From Firmicutes bacterium UBA5286 (GTDB lineage Bacteria > Bacillota > Proteinivoracia > UBA4975), in NCBI GenBank assembly GCA_002408465.1, contig DHSM01000014.1:91920-155919 (forward strand): a stretch of DNA of 64,000 nt, in the 5' to 3' direction. Shown here piece after piece: positions 1-9,416 of this stretch. The first letter of the stretch is position 1, and every line of letters begins with the position of its first letter. The notes beneath the pieces are model-generated. The model worked only from the letters and a program-made list of their open reading frames with translations. It was not told where the DNA came from and did no database searches. The position numbers and the translations under genes are program-made.

Positions 1-587
1 AAATGGCTGTAGAAGGGGCGAGAGTCATACATCCGCGGGCAGTGGAAAGGGCGATGGCCGATGACATTCGCCTGGTAATTACATCTCTGACCAACGGCAG
101 CACCGCTCCTACGGAAATTGGACCACGGCACAGCACCGGCAAAGGCGAGGGAATTATCCGTGCCATTACCCATATTATAGGGATTAATCAGTATAAATTT
201 GACCTTGAACCGGCAAAAATGGCGGAATTGCTGGATGAAATCGCTACAGCCGGCATCAACCTCGATTTAATAAACTTGGCGGATACGGGACACAGCTTTA
301 CTGTGGCCAACACTGACACCAAAATAATCGATAAAATTTTAGAGAATAGAAAAATTGAAGCCCAGCGCCGGGAGGACTGCAGCAAAATTTCTTTGATCGG
401 AGTTGGAATCCGAGGTGTGTCCGGCCTAATGAACCGCATATACAAACCCTTGACTGCCGGCAATATTCCCGTCTATCACACCTCAGATTCATACACGCAA
501 ATCGCCTTGCTTGTGCCGCAAGCAAGGCTGTCAGAGGCAGTCAACTGCCTACACCAAGTGTTTTTCGGGGAGGATGATATGAGTTGA
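1..587 (+). CDS. dapG: Aspartate kinase, C-terminal part (cut by window start)
   Basis: The reading frame is open from the first base, so the N-terminal kinase domain lies outside the window. The visible part starts in the aspartokinase motif GARVIHPRAVERAM and continues into two ACT-type regulatory repeats (for example ISLIGVGIRGVSGLMNRIY). Aspartate kinase makes 4-phospho-aspartate, the first step towards diaminopimelate, lysine, methionine and threonine. The stop overlaps the TTG start of dapA, so the two are co-transcribed. The order kinase-dapA-RNase J-tepA is that of B. subtilis dapG-dapA-rnjB-tepA, which is why dapG is preferred over the lysC or thrD type. That choice is inferred from synteny. 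Confidence 0.9.
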   Translation, partial: MAVEGARVIHPRAVERAMADDIRLVITSLTNGSTAPTEIGPRHSTGKGEGIIRAITHIIGINQYKFDLEPAKMAELLDEIATAGINLDLINLADTGHSFTVANTDTKIIDKILENRKIEAQRREDCSKISLIGVGIRGVSGLMNRIYKPLTAGNIPVYHTSDSYTQIALLVPQARLSEAVNCLHQVFFGEDDMS

Positions 588-1477
588 AAGGCATAGAGTG
601 GGGCAAAACCCTGACGGCGATAGTTACACCCATGGATGCCAGGGGAGAAATAGATATCCCGGCGGCGGTCAATTTGGCCAGAGATATCATCGCTCATGGC
701 TGTGATGGCATTGTCGTCTGCGGAACCACCGGTGAGGCGGCCACACTGTCCACAGAAGAAAAACTGCCCCTGATTTCCAGCCTGGGGGAAGAAATCAGGG
801 GCAAGGGGCTGCTGATTGCCGGGGTGGGGGGTAACTGCACCAGAGATACAGTTGGCTTAATCCGCCAGGTGGAGGCCCTGCCTGTAGACGGCTATATGGT
901 TATCACCCCTTATTATAACAAACCCAACCAGGCCGGACTTGTTCAGCATTACCTGGCAGTGGATGCTGCCAGCACAAGGCCAATCATGTTGTACAATGTG
1001 CCCTCCAGAACGGGAATAGATATGTCAAGGGATGATTATGAGCTGGTGCTGGCAAACTGCCCGAAAATAACTGCAGTCAAAGAGGCAAGCGCCGACCTGG
1101 CAAAAGCCAGCTGGCTAGCAGTTAAATTTCCGGATGTGGACTTTTTCAGCGGCAATGACAATCTGACCCTGCCCTTGATGGTTCTTGGCTTTAAAGGGGT
1201 GGTCAGTGTGGCGGCAAATGTGGTCCCTGCTGCCATGGCACAATTAACTGCCTTGGCAAGCCAAGGGGATTGGGAGGGGGCTAGGCATATCCATGAATTT
1301 TTGTCCCCGCTGTTTGCAGCCCTGTTTGTGGAGACCAATCCAGTGCCGGTGAAGGCTGCCCTGGAACTCCAGGGCTGGCCGGCAGGCAGCCCGAGATTGC
1401 CCCTGGCTAGGCTCTCACAGCCAAATGCCGCTTCCTTGGCAGAAGTATTGATTAACTATACAAGAGAATGGGTATAA
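584..1477 (+). CDS. dapA: 4-hydroxy-tetrahydrodipicolinate synthase
   Basis: DapA condenses pyruvate with aspartate semialdehyde, the committed step to diaminopimelate, lysine and spore dipicolinate. The 297-residue length is typical. Visible family motifs are GTTGEAATLS near residue 45, the tyrosine region VITPYYNKP near residue 105, and ITAVKEAS near residue 160, whose lysine forms the Schiff base with pyruvate. The TTG start overlaps the stop of the aspartate kinase gene and has a GGGGAGG site about 10 bases upstream. It is the last gene of the kinase-dapA unit; a hairpin and a new promoter follow. Confidence 0.96.
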   Translation: MKGIEWGKTLTAIVTPMDARGEIDIPAAVNLARDIIAHGCDGIVVCGTTGEAATLSTEEKLPLISSLGEEIRGKGLLIAGVGGNCTRDTVGLIRQVEALPVDGYMVITPYYNKPNQAGLVQHYLAVDAASTRPIMLYNVPSRTGIDMSRDDYELVLANCPKITAVKEASADLAKASWLAVKFPDVDFFSGNDNLTLPLMVLGFKGVVSVAANVVPAAMAQLTALASQGDWEGARHIHEFLSPLFAALFVETNPVPVKAALELQGWPAGSPRLPLARLSQPNAASLAEVLINYTREWV

Positions 1478-1549
1478 ACAAAATTCCGAGAGTTGGCGGA
1501 GGAGGTTAGGGGTAAGTACGGTACCGATAATTAGTGTCTGTATGAAAAA

Positions 1550-1584
1550 GGTAAGAGAGTGCCCATTGACGGCGCCCTCTTACC
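1550..1584 (+). other. Hairpin downstream of dapA
   Basis: A 14-base stem (GGTAAGAGAGTGCC against GGCGCCCTCTTACC, one mismatch and one G-U pair) with a 7-base loop lies 70 bases after dapA. No T-run follows, so it is not a standard intrinsic terminator. It may stabilise the 3' end of the dapA transcript or mark a processing site. Confidence 0.5.
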
Positions 1585-1607
1585 ATGTACGGTATTAGCG
1601 ATGTTGC

Positions 1608-1636
1608 TTGTTTCACGAGAGAAGATAGGATATAAT
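1608..1636 (+). promoter_or_regulatory. Sigma-A-type promoter for the RNase J gene
   Basis: TTGTTT and TATAAT are separated by 17 bases, about 45 bases upstream of the chosen rnjB start. The -10 is a perfect consensus. It lies just after the dapA hairpin, which fits a transcription unit boundary here. Confidence 0.6.
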
Positions 1637-1679
1637 AGGGCTATTGAACTGCGGTCGGGAAATTACTAACGGAGGTGTA

Positions 1680-3386
1680 ATGTTGGCAGTTACTAACAAT
1701 CGAAGGAAGACACGAAAAAAGGCTCCTCTCAATAACGAAAAGGTCAGGCTGGTTTCCCTGGGCGGCGTAGGTGAAATCGGCAAAAATATGTTTGCCTTTG
1801 AATATGAGCAGGAGATAGTAGTAATTGACGGGGGCTTAAAGTTCCCGGAAGAAGACATGTTGGGAGTAGACATTGTAATCCCTGATATCAGCTACCTGGT
1901 TGAAAACCAGAAGAAAGTAGCCGCTATTTTGTTGACTCATGGCCATGAGGACCATATCGGGGGCTTGCCTTATATTCTTAAACAACTGTCTATACCTGTC
2001 TATGGCACTAAGTTGACCCTGGGCATTCTCGAAGGCAAGCTCAAGGAAAAGGGAATGCTGGCAGAATGTGATTTGCGCCAAATCAGGCCAGGGATGAAAC
2101 TGCAGGTTACTGAAAATATTCAAGCCGAGTTCTTTGTTGTAAATCACAGCATTCCCGATGCTGTGGGGATTTGTTTGCGTACTCCTGCCGGCCTCATCGT
2201 TCACTGCGGTGACTTTAAAATTGATCATACGCCAGTAGACGGCAGGGTCATGGATTTTAACCGCTTAGCCCAATATGGCGAGGAGGGTGTTCTCGCAGCG
2301 CTCATCGACTCTACAAATGCCGAACGCCCTGGGTTTACCCAATCGGAGACCAAGGTTGGCGAAACTATTTCTGAAGTGCTGCGCCTGTCAGACAATCGAG
2401 TAATCCTGGCTACCTTTGCCTCCAATGTCCACAGAATTCAGCAGGTTCTTAACGCTGCAGCCGAACATAAACGCAAAGTGGCCGTCAACGGGCGCTCAAT
2501 GGTCAATGTAGTTGGTATCGCCATGGAGCTTGGTTATCTCAAGGATGATCATCATGTTTTAGTGGAAGTGGAAGAGGCAATCAAGATGCCCCCCCATAAA
2601 GTGGTGTTGCTGACCACCGGCAGCCAGGGGGAACCCATGTCCGGTCTCAGCAGAATGGCGGCAGGCGAGCACCGTAAGGTAGATATTGTCCCCGGAGATA
2701 CGGTAATTTTTGCTGCCAATCCCATTCCGGGCAATGAAAAGCTTGTTTCCCGCACTATCGACAACTTATTCCGGCTGGGGGCGGATGTAATTTATGAATC
2801 GGTATCCGGAACCCATGTCTCCGGGCATGCCAGCCAGGAAGAAATCAAACTGATATTGAGCTTGCTCAAGCCCAAATATGCCATTCCCGTTCATGGCGAG
2901 TACCGCCACTGCATCCACTTTCAAAAATTGGCCACAGCTCAGGGCATCCCCCTCAGCAATGTTCCCATCATCAAGATTGGTGAATTGTGGGAATTCTCGG
3001 CCTCCGACGCTAAGCATGTCAGCACCGTGCCTTCTGGGCAGGTGATGGTTGACGGCTTAGGGATAGGCGATGTGGGCAATATTGTCCTCAGAGACCGCAA
3101 ACAGCTTTCTATGGACGGAATTTTAATAGTGGTCTTGACTTTAGAAAAGGCTACCGGCAAGGTCCTTTCCGGTCCTGATATCGTCTCCAGAGGCTTTGTC
3201 TATGTGCGGGAGTCAGAAGACCTAATGGCGGAAGCAAGAGATGTCATACGTGGCTATCTTTCTGAAAAAGGCACTCAAACTGAGTGGTCAGTGATAAAGT
3301 CCGGCATCCGTGATTGTCTTGGCAAATTTCTCTATGATAAAACCCGGCGCAGTCCAATGATCATGCCCATAATCATGGAAGTCTAA
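1680..3386 (+). CDS. rnjB: Ribonuclease J
   Basis: A metallo-beta-lactamase/beta-CASP ribonuclease of 568 residues that takes part in mRNA turnover and rRNA maturation. The metal-binding motif is visible as THGHEDH, with His87, His89, Asp91 and His92. A second metal site (VNHSIPDA, HCGDFKID) and the beta-CASP region (TTGSQGEP, VSGTHVSGHA, PVHGEYRH) follow. The ATG at 1680 is chosen because GGAGGTG sits at 1671-1677; the frame also opens at 1644, but without a ribosome site. Position next to dapA and tepA matches B. subtilis rnjB. If the genome has only one RNase J it would do the rnjA job as well. Confidence 0.93.
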   Translation: MLAVTNNRRKTRKKAPLNNEKVRLVSLGGVGEIGKNMFAFEYEQEIVVIDGGLKFPEEDMLGVDIVIPDISYLVENQKKVAAILLTHGHEDHIGGLPYILKQLSIPVYGTKLTLGILEGKLKEKGMLAECDLRQIRPGMKLQVTENIQAEFFVVNHSIPDAVGICLRTPAGLIVHCGDFKIDHTPVDGRVMDFNRLAQYGEEGVLAALIDSTNAERPGFTQSETKVGETISEVLRLSDNRVILATFASNVHRIQQVLNAAAEHKRKVAVNGRSMVNVVGIAMELGYLKDDHHVLVEVEEAIKMPPHKVVLLTTGSQGEPMSGLSRMAAGEHRKVDIVPGDTVIFAANPIPGNEKLVSRTIDNLFRLGADVIYESVSGTHVSGHASQEEIKLILSLLKPKYAIPVHGEYRHCIHFQKLATAQGIPLSNVPIIKIGELWEFSASDAKHVSTVPSGQVMVDGLGIGDVGNIVLRDRKQLSMDGILIVVLTLEKATGKVLSGPDIVSRGFVYVRESEDLMAEARDVIRGYLSEKGTQTEWSVIKSGIRDCLGKFLYDKTRRSPMIMPIIMEV

Positions 3387-3399
3387 GATGCATAAGGAG

Positions 3400-3425
3400 A
3401 ACCCTGCACTGAAGCAGGGTTTTTT
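3400..3425 (+). terminator. Intrinsic terminator after RNase J
   Basis: AACCCTGC and GCAGGGTT form an 8-base stem around ACTGAA and end in six T residues. The hairpin lies before the tepA start, which argues against starting tepA at the in-frame ATG at 3388. Confidence 0.85.
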
Positions 3426-3480
3426 CTACATAAACACCGTCTCAGGGGGAAGACTATTGCAAACTAAAGGGAGTGATGAA

Positions 3481-4161
3481 ATGGCTGCAATCGACGTCGG
3501 GCGCAACCAGCAGCTGGAAAATATCGAAAGCATGGGGCAAAATGTCCTGCCCGCCCCTGCTCCCAGCAGCATTCATATCCTTAACATCATCGGTCAGATT
3601 GAGGGGCATGTGGTGCTGCCTCCACAAAACAAGACTACAAAATATGAGCATATTATTCCTCAATTGGCAGCGGTGGAACAGAATCAGTCAATCCATGGTC
3701 TGCTGGTGATTCTCAATACCGTAGGCGGCGACGTGGAGGCAGGGCTGGCAATAGCAGAAATGATTAAGTCCCTGAGCAAACCGACAGTCTCTCTGGTTCT
3801 GGGAGGAGGACACAGCATTGGGGTGCCCATAGCTGTCAGCACCAATTATTCAATAATCGCGGAAACTGCTACCATGACTATTCATCCAATCCGCTTGACG
3901 GGATTGGTGATTGGGGTTCCTCAGACATATGAATACCTGGATAAAATGCAGGACAGAGTAGTGGACTTTGTCTGCCGCAATGCCAAGATCCCCAAAGATG
4001 TCTTTCGGGAACTGATGTTTCGCACCGGCGGGCTGGCCCGAGATATTGGCACAGTGCTGGTAGGCAAAGATGCCGTGGAAGTAGGTTTAATTGATGCCGT
4101 TGGCGGCATGGCCGCTGCTATTGAGAAAGTTCATTCTTTGATGAAAGACAGGGTGAATTAA
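3481..4161 (+). CDS. tepA: ClpP-like translocation-enhancing protease TepA
   Basis: A 226-residue member of the ClpP/crotonase fold family known in Bacillus as TepA (YmfB), linked to protein export and degradation of leftover signal peptides. Visible are GGGHSIGVP with the nucleophile-like Ser112, and MTIHPIRL with His135. The length is slightly above ClpP. The start at 3481 has AAAGGGAGTG just upstream; the frame runs back to 3388, but through the terminator hairpin. It touches the following ylzJ-like gene without a gap, the same pairing as in B. subtilis. Confidence 0.88.
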   Translation: MAAIDVGRNQQLENIESMGQNVLPAPAPSSIHILNIIGQIEGHVVLPPQNKTTKYEHIIPQLAAVEQNQSIHGLLVILNTVGGDVEAGLAIAEMIKSLSKPTVSLVLGGGHSIGVPIAVSTNYSIIAETATMTIHPIRLTGLVIGVPQTYEYLDKMQDRVVDFVCRNAKIPKDVFRELMFRTGGLARDIGTVLVGKDAVEVGLIDAVGGMAAAIEKVHSLMKDRVN

Positions 4162-4374
4162 ATGGTGCTGTACACCCCCTACGATGTTGATATAATTATG
4201 CGGGATCTGACCCAGCCCGAGGCAATGCAGCGGGAGGTAAGGCTGGCTAACGGAATTGTGCTCCTGGGCCAGGATGTAGAATCTGGGTTTAAGATTGAAC
4301 GGGTGGTATGCGGCAACAGCAATGCCTACCTCATTCCCGAATTTCAGCCGGGCATGGTAATCAAGCTGGGCTGA
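4162..4374 (+). CDS. ylzJ: YlzJ-like small protein
   Basis: A 70-residue protein beginning MVLYTPYDVDIIM, the typical opening of the YlzJ-like family, which is found next to tepA in spore-forming Bacillota. No catalytic motif or membrane segment is seen and the family function is unknown. It starts on the base after the tepA stop, so translation is probably coupled. Confidence 0.78.
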   Translation: MVLYTPYDVDIIMRDLTQPEAMQREVRLANGIVLLGQDVESGFKIERVVCGNSNAYLIPEFQPGMVIKLG

Positions 4375-4431
4375 GCGGGTCTGTTTTTTTTTACCGGCAT
4401 ATGATAATATCAAATTCGGGAGGGGTGTCCA

Positions 4432-5250
4432 ATGAACTATATAAAGGCAGCGCTGATTGGTCTCATTCAGGGCCTTACCGAGTTTTTGCCAGTCAGCAGT
4501 TCCGGCCACTTGGTTTTGGCTCAGAGGTTGCTGGGAATTAATATGCCAGGAGTAACTTTTGAAGTGTTCTTGCACGTAGGCACTTTAATTTCTGTAATAT
4601 GGGTGTTCCGGGAGCGCCTTATCAACATAATCAAGTCTTTTCTAGTCCTGTATAAAAAAGAGGAAAGGGCTCGGTTTGCCGCCAGCAGCGACCGCAGGTT
4701 TGGCCTGCTCTTGATCGTCGCCAGCATTCCAACTGCTTTCATTGCCTTTCTCCTCAATGATTTTATCGAAAGTGCCTTTGGCAGTTCCCTTTTTGTTGGC
4801 ATTGCACTGCTAATAACCGGCGGCCTGCTCTGGGTGGCAGATACTTTGCCGGGAGGCAATAAAGATATTGCCCAAACCACTGCCCTTGACGCCATCCTCA
4901 TCGGCGTGTTTCAGGGGATTGCAATCTTTCCCGGCATATCCCGGTCGGGAGCCACTATCAGCGGCGCCCTTTTCCGCAAACTGGACAAGCGCACCGCTGC
5001 AGAATTTTCCTTCCTCCTTTCCATTCCGGCAATTCTTGGGGGGGCCCTGGTGGAAGTAATAAAGATTAGCCGGGATGCTGCCGGGGTTGCAATGGATTGG
5101 CTCTTTTATCTGGTGGGCATTGTCACTGCGGCTGCAGCAGGCATTTTTGCTATCAGGTTTTTCATCAAGCTGCTGCTCAGGGACAGGTTGCGCACCTTCG
5201 CTGTTTACTGTTGGTTAGTTGGTGTGTTCGTAATCATCATTACTCTATAA
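4432..5250 (+). CDS. uppP: Undecaprenyl-diphosphatase
   Basis: UppP (BacA) removes a phosphate from undecaprenyl pyrophosphate to recycle the lipid carrier of peptidoglycan synthesis. It is 272 residues with about eight membrane segments. Signature motifs are LIQGLTEFLPVSSSGH at residues 11-26 and PGISRSGATISG near residue 170, which contain the conserved Glu, His and Arg residues. The ATG has a GGGAGGGGTG site. It ends 12 bases before ftsK and may share its transcript. Confidence 0.95.
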   Translation: MNYIKAALIGLIQGLTEFLPVSSSGHLVLAQRLLGINMPGVTFEVFLHVGTLISVIWVFRERLINIIKSFLVLYKKEERARFAASSDRRFGLLLIVASIPTAFIAFLLNDFIESAFGSSLFVGIALLITGGLLWVADTLPGGNKDIAQTTALDAILIGVFQGIAIFPGISRSGATISGALFRKLDKRTAAEFSFLLSIPAILGGALVEVIKISRDAAGVAMDWLFYLVGIVTAAAAGIFAIRFFIKLLLRDRLRTFAVYCWLVGVFVIIITL

Positions 5251-5262
5251 AGGAGTGTATTT

Positions 5263-7506
5263 ATGGCCAGATCCCGGAGACGAAGGCGCAAAGACAGACA
5301 AGTCCACAATGAGGTTGGCGGCCTGATTATGGTGGCTTTTGCTGTTCTCGCAGGCGCCAGTCTGTTTTCTCCAGAAAATGTTGGCAGAATCGGGGGCTTT
5401 CTTGCCCGTCTGCAGTGGACTATCGCCGGCCAATACGCACTTTTTCTACCTTTTTCTATGTTTTTGTGGGGATTCAGGATGGTTTTCTTCCCTAATTCAG
5501 CCTTGTTTGCCCGCCGGGCAATCGGCAGCTTGCTGATAATCCTGTGTGTATTAACGGCGGTGCACATAGCCGCTGCAGATAAAGACTATTCCACAGAAAC
5601 CTTGTTTAATATTGCCAAGCAGGAGAACAAACCCATCGCCGGCGGCGGAATTATCGGCGCCTTGGGTGCCCTGGCCCTTTTAAAGGCCTTTGGACTAGTG
5701 GGCGGAGTTGTCATCATGGTCTCAGTGGCAGCAATCGGCCTTTTTCTCCTCCTCAACATTTCCCTTAAGCAATTTGTTCAGCATTTGTCCCAGTTTGCCA
5801 AATCAGCAGCCAAAGCAATGGTAAAAGCCATGACTCGGCTCAATTCCGCATTGGGAAAGATGGTCAAATCTGCTGGAACCGCTGCTGAGGACAAGCCTGC
5901 AGCTGACCCTGTCAACATCCACGATTATCAGGTTCCTGTGGTTGATGAGGGCGTGGCTTCATCTGCCCAGGCGCCTCAGCCTGTTCTTACTGAGTCAATC
6001 CCGGAATTTCAAGTCCCGGTTGACGACCTGGCGGACCCGGTTATTGATCTAGAAAATGAAGAACCGGAGATTTACCAGCTGCCGCCCCTGAGTTTGCTGC
6101 AAAAAACCATTCGCCTCAAAGACCCTCAGGGGAAAAGAGAATTGGTTTCCCAGGCGGATATTTTAGAGGATACCCTTGCCAGCTTTGGCATTGAGGCAAA
6201 GGTAATCAATGTTCATCGGGGACCCACTATCACCAGATTTGAAATTCAGCCAGCTTCAGGGGTTAAGGTCAGCAGGATCGTAAATCTCGCCGATGATCTG
6301 GCTATGAACCTGGCCGCTACAGGCATGAGAATCGAGGCGCCAATTCCCGGCAAGTCTGCAATTGGCCTGGAAGTTGCCAACAAGTCCAAGGCTACCGTGT
6401 ATTTGCGGGAGGTGCTTGAGACCAGCGAATTTCTCGACAATCCTTCCAAATTGGCTGTCGCCCTTGGCAAGGACATTGCAGGCGCTCCTGTTATCGCTGA
6501 TTTGATGGATATTCCCCATCTGCTCATTGCCGGGGCCACCGGTTCCGGCAAATCGGTATGCCTCAACGCAATTATCATATCCCTGCTGTACAAAGCCAAG
6601 CCATCGGAACTGAAGTTCCTGTTCATCGACCCGAAAGTGGTGGAACTAAATGTTTACAATGGCCTGCCTCATTTGCTTTGTCCCGTTGTCACTGATCCCC
6701 GCATAGCTGCCCAGGGTCTCAAAAATATCGTCAAGGAAATGGAACAGCGTTACCATCTCTTTGCTGAGGCAGGGGCAAGGGATATACAGCGCTATAATGA
6801 ATTTGCCGAGCAAAGGGGGGAGAAGCCCCTGCCCAATGTAATCGTCATCATTGACGAGCTGGCCGACCTGATGATGACCTCGGCTACCGAAGTGGAAGAT
6901 GCCATCTTCCGGATTGCCCAGAAATCCCGGGCGGCAGGAATTCATCTCATTGTGGCCACTCAGCGTCCATCTGTGGATGTCATTACCGGAGTGATAAAAG
7001 CCAATCTTACTACACGGATCGCCTTTGCCGTCTCTTCCCAGGTAGACTCTAAGACCATCCTTGATATGGGAGGAGCAGAAAAGCTTTTAGGCCGGGGGGA
7101 TATGCTCTTTTCGCCATTCGGATCAGCGAAGCCCCAGCGCCTCCAGAGCGCTTATATTTCCGATGAAGAGGTTGAGAAGGTAGTAGCCCATATTCTAGGA
7201 CAGGCCATGCCAGTGCTGCGCACAGATTTTCTCCAGCCTCATGAAGAGGATGAGGAGGAAGAGCTCCTGGAAATGGATGAATTGCTCCCGGAAGCAGCAA
7301 GGATGATTGTCGAAAGCGGACAGGCCTCAATTTCAATGCTGCAAAGGCGCCTGCGCATAGGCTATACCCGGGCGGGCCGGCTCATTGATGATATGGAGCG
7401 GTTGTCCATTGTGGGGGGGCATGAAGGCAGCAAAGCCAGAAAAATTCTTGTCACCCTGGCTCAATTGGAAGAAATCCTTGAAACTCAAGATCGCGTAAAC
7501 CCATAA
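5263..7506 (+). CDS. ftsK: DNA translocase FtsK/SpoIIIE
   Basis: A 747-residue FtsK/HerA-type motor that pumps chromosomal DNA through closing septa. Residues about 20-180 carry the N-terminal membrane segments. A linker follows, then the motor with Walker A (GATGSGKSV, near residue 427) and Walker B (VIIDELADLM, near residue 530). The C-terminal gamma winged helix, residues about 680-745, reads DNA orientation sequences. The length and place after ylzJ and uppP match spoIIIE of Bacillus, so a role in forespore chromosome transfer is plausible. The sequence alone does not separate it from a vegetative FtsK. Confidence 0.94.
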   Translation: MARSRRRRRKDRQVHNEVGGLIMVAFAVLAGASLFSPENVGRIGGFLARLQWTIAGQYALFLPFSMFLWGFRMVFFPNSALFARRAIGSLLIILCVLTAVHIAAADKDYSTETLFNIAKQENKPIAGGGIIGALGALALLKAFGLVGGVVIMVSVAAIGLFLLLNISLKQFVQHLSQFAKSAAKAMVKAMTRLNSALGKMVKSAGTAAEDKPAADPVNIHDYQVPVVDEGVASSAQAPQPVLTESIPEFQVPVDDLADPVIDLENEEPEIYQLPPLSLLQKTIRLKDPQGKRELVSQADILEDTLASFGIEAKVINVHRGPTITRFEIQPASGVKVSRIVNLADDLAMNLAATGMRIEAPIPGKSAIGLEVANKSKATVYLREVLETSEFLDNPSKLAVALGKDIAGAPVIADLMDIPHLLIAGATGSGKSVCLNAIIISLLYKAKPSELKFLFIDPKVVELNVYNGLPHLLCPVVTDPRIAAQGLKNIVKEMEQRYHLFAEAGARDIQRYNEFAEQRGEKPLPNVIVIIDELADLMMTSATEVEDAIFRIAQKSRAAGIHLIVATQRPSVDVITGVIKANLTTRIAFAVSSQVDSKTILDMGGAEKLLGRGDMLFSPFGSAKPQRLQSAYISDEEVEKVVAHILGQAMPVLRTDFLQPHEEDEEEELLEMDELLPEAARMIVESGQASISMLQRRLRIGYTRAGRLIDDMERLSIVGGHEGSKARKILVTLAQLEEILETQDRVNP

Positions 7507-7532
7507 AAATCCGGCGCCCGGGTTTTTATGGG
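7500..7532. terminator. Bidirectional terminator between convergent genes
   Basis: CCCATAAAAA and TTTTTATGGG flank a GC-rich centre, so the hairpin has a T-run on either strand. It overlaps the 3' ends of ftsK (+) and the convergent ATPase gene (-) and can serve both. Confidence 0.75.
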
Positions 7533-8539
7533 TTTAAGTCTGCAATTTCATCGGAAATTCGTTTGCGAAGCTCGGCCACCAGTTGATAGTTCATATGGGG
7601 ATTGTAACAGGCTTCTAATTCAGCATGCAGTTTGGCGGCAGCGGCAATGTTATTTACAGCTTTGTCCATATAGAAAAGACTTTGGGCTTCTAATTCCGAG
7701 GGCCCCCGGTAATCCGGACCGAAGGTTACATCCGCAGTCCAGACAACGTGGGGAGGGTGACTTGAAAACAGGGCAAATTCTCCTGGAATATAGATGTGTT
7801 CCAAATACTTTGGCTGGAAACCGCAGTAGAGGTAGATGGCTGGGATCTGCCGTAGTTTAAGGGCTCGGGCAATTTCCCCTAGGACCTGGGAATTGAAGGC
7901 TCTATTGCCTCCTGTCAGCCCAATGCTGGACTTTGCTTTCAGCCCGGGCAAGAAGCTGACAATTCCCTTGCTGGTGAGGCCAGAGGCAAAGGCCTTGCGC
8001 TTGATGCCTTGCGGCTTTTCCGGAATAATTGGCAGGATCTTTGCTAAACAATCTTGGGCTTGTACCTCTACATCCCTGTGGCGTTCCAGTTCCTGGACCA
8101 GGTCTGCCAGGCCCGCGGCCACTGCCAGCCAGCGATAGGCAATTTGGTATAATTCTGATATTTCAGTGGTAAGTTCCTGAATCTGCTGGCGGCGTGCGGC
8201 CAGAGCCTTATAGTCCCAACAGCTTCCCAAATCTACTGTTTGCTGAACAGCCCCTGGCAAGCGAGGGTCAATTGTATGGGGAGCTGTGCCGTCGAGAATC
8301 GACACCTGCAGGGCAGGAATATAAAGTCCGTCGAGAGATTTTGCATCCGCTGTGCAGTGGTATTTTTCCAGGGGGAAATGGATCTGCCGGGCCACTTCTT
8401 TGATAATTGTTGATTTTCCCGTGCCGGGACCGCCCTTGAGGATATAAACTCGTTTGAAACTGTCCATGGCCAGGTACTGGTAATGGGAGCAAAAGCCTTG
8501 GGCGGAATTGGCTCCAGCGAAGAGATGGATATCTTTCAT
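7526..8539 (-). CDS. P-loop ATPase of the PRK06851 type
   Basis: A 337-residue ATPase with Walker A ILKGGPGTGKSTI near residue 40, followed by a conserved stretch (YHCTADAKSLDGLYIPAL, then DGTAPHTIDPR) typical of an uncharacterised family common in spore-forming Bacillota. A second nucleotide-site-like region, SFLPGLKAKSSIGLTGG, lies near residue 205. The role is unknown. The start at 8539 is chosen because an AGAGGAG site lies 7 bases upstream; the frame also opens further upstream without a site. It is a single gene facing ftsK. Confidence 0.72.
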   Translation of the reverse strand: MKDIHLFAGANSAQGFCSHYQYLAMDSFKRVYILKGGPGTGKSTIIKEVARQIHFPLEKYHCTADAKSLDGLYIPALQVSILDGTAPHTIDPRLPGAVQQTVDLGSCWDYKALAARRQQIQELTTEISELYQIAYRWLAVAAGLADLVQELERHRDVEVQAQDCLAKILPIIPEKPQGIKRKAFASGLTSKGIVSFLPGLKAKSSIGLTGGNRAFNSQVLGEIARALKLRQIPAIYLYCGFQPKYLEHIYIPGEFALFSSHPPHVVWTADVTFGPDYRGPSELEAQSLFYMDKAVNNIAAAAKLHAELEACYNPHMNYQLVAELRKRISDEIADLNP

Positions 8540-8593
8540 GCCAAAACTCCTCTTCAGTAACCTGTAATATCTTACTGCAAGCATCAAGCATCA

Positions 8594-8622
8594 GTGCAAT
8601 TATCGGAGAAATTTGATATAAT
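8594..8622 (+). promoter_or_regulatory. Possible promoter for the ymfK-like gene
   Basis: A TATAAT at 8617-8622 lies 22 bases before the ymfK-like start, with a poor -35 (GTGCAA) 17 bases further upstream. The -10 is convincing, the -35 is not. Confidence 0.4.
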
Positions 8623-8644
8623 TATTTTTGTGGAGTGAGGGCCA

Positions 8645-9406
8645 ATGGAATGGTATATGGAGTATGAAGTCCTCCATGACAGGCCTGGCATTTTAGGGGA
8701 CATTGCAACTTTCCTGGGCCTCATGGGAGTCAATATTATTATGATTAATGGCATCGCCGGAGGAAAGCGGGGTCTGCTTTTAGATTGCAATGATTCAACC
8801 CGGATGGTAACTTTAAAAAATGCTTTCGCCAAGGCGTGCAGCATCCAGCTTACAGCCTTTAGAAAGCCAGATTTTATCGACAGAATCAGCTTAAAACATG
8901 GGAAGATCATTCATCAGGACGCCAATGTCCCTCGAACATACAGCTTCATCAGAGAAGACTTAGGCATGCTGGTAGACTTTTTGGGTGAACTAATTTTAAA
9001 CCAAAAACCTGTCATCGGTTTGCGGGGCATGCCCCGGGTTGGCAAGACTGAAGCTACCATCGCCGCTTGCGTCTATGCCAATAAAAAATGGGTGCTAATA
9101 TCTTCGACGCTGATGCGCCAGTCAATGCGCAGAGTCCTGTCCGAGGAAGAACTGACGGGAGACTGTGTTTACCTGATTGACGGCATTGTTTCCTGTGTCC
9201 GTGGCAGTTTTGAGCATAAACAGCTTGTGGAGAAAATATTGGAGTATCCAGTTCCCAAAATCATCGAGCACCCGGATATTTTCCTGCGAGAGAACGCTCT
9301 CAAAGAGGATTTCTTTGACTATATTGTCGAGCTTAGGCGCACAAAAGATGAGGTTATAGACTATAACCTGGTTTCCCAGTCTTTTTCTGCCTTTGATATA
9401 AGCTGA
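8645..9406 (+). CDS. ymfK: YmfK-like DUF3388 protein
   Basis: A 253-residue cytoplasmic protein. The N-terminus (YEVLHDRPGILGDIATFLGL) looks like an ACT ligand-binding domain. The middle has a Walker A-like GLRGMPRVGKTE near residue 128. It matches the B. subtilis YmfK/DUF3388 type and has the same neighbour, the RodZ-like ymfM gene. The function is unknown; the ACT plus P-loop pairing suggests a ligand-regulated nucleotide-binding switch, which is inference. Confidence 0.78.
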   Translation: MEWYMEYEVLHDRPGILGDIATFLGLMGVNIIMINGIAGGKRGLLLDCNDSTRMVTLKNAFAKACSIQLTAFRKPDFIDRISLKHGKIIHQDANVPRTYSFIREDLGMLVDFLGELILNQKPVIGLRGMPRVGKTEATIAACVYANKKWVLISSTLMRQSMRRVLSEEELTGDCVYLIDGIVSCVRGSFEHKQLVEKILEYPVPKIIEHPDIFLRENALKEDFFDYIVELRRTKDEVIDYNLVSQSFSAFDIS

Positions 9407-9416
9407 GGTGAGATAA

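Noticed and set aside
3388..3480. Longer start for tepA, at the ATG at 3388
   Set aside because: The extra codons run through an intrinsic terminator hairpin and have no ribosome site; 3481 has AAAGGGAGTG.
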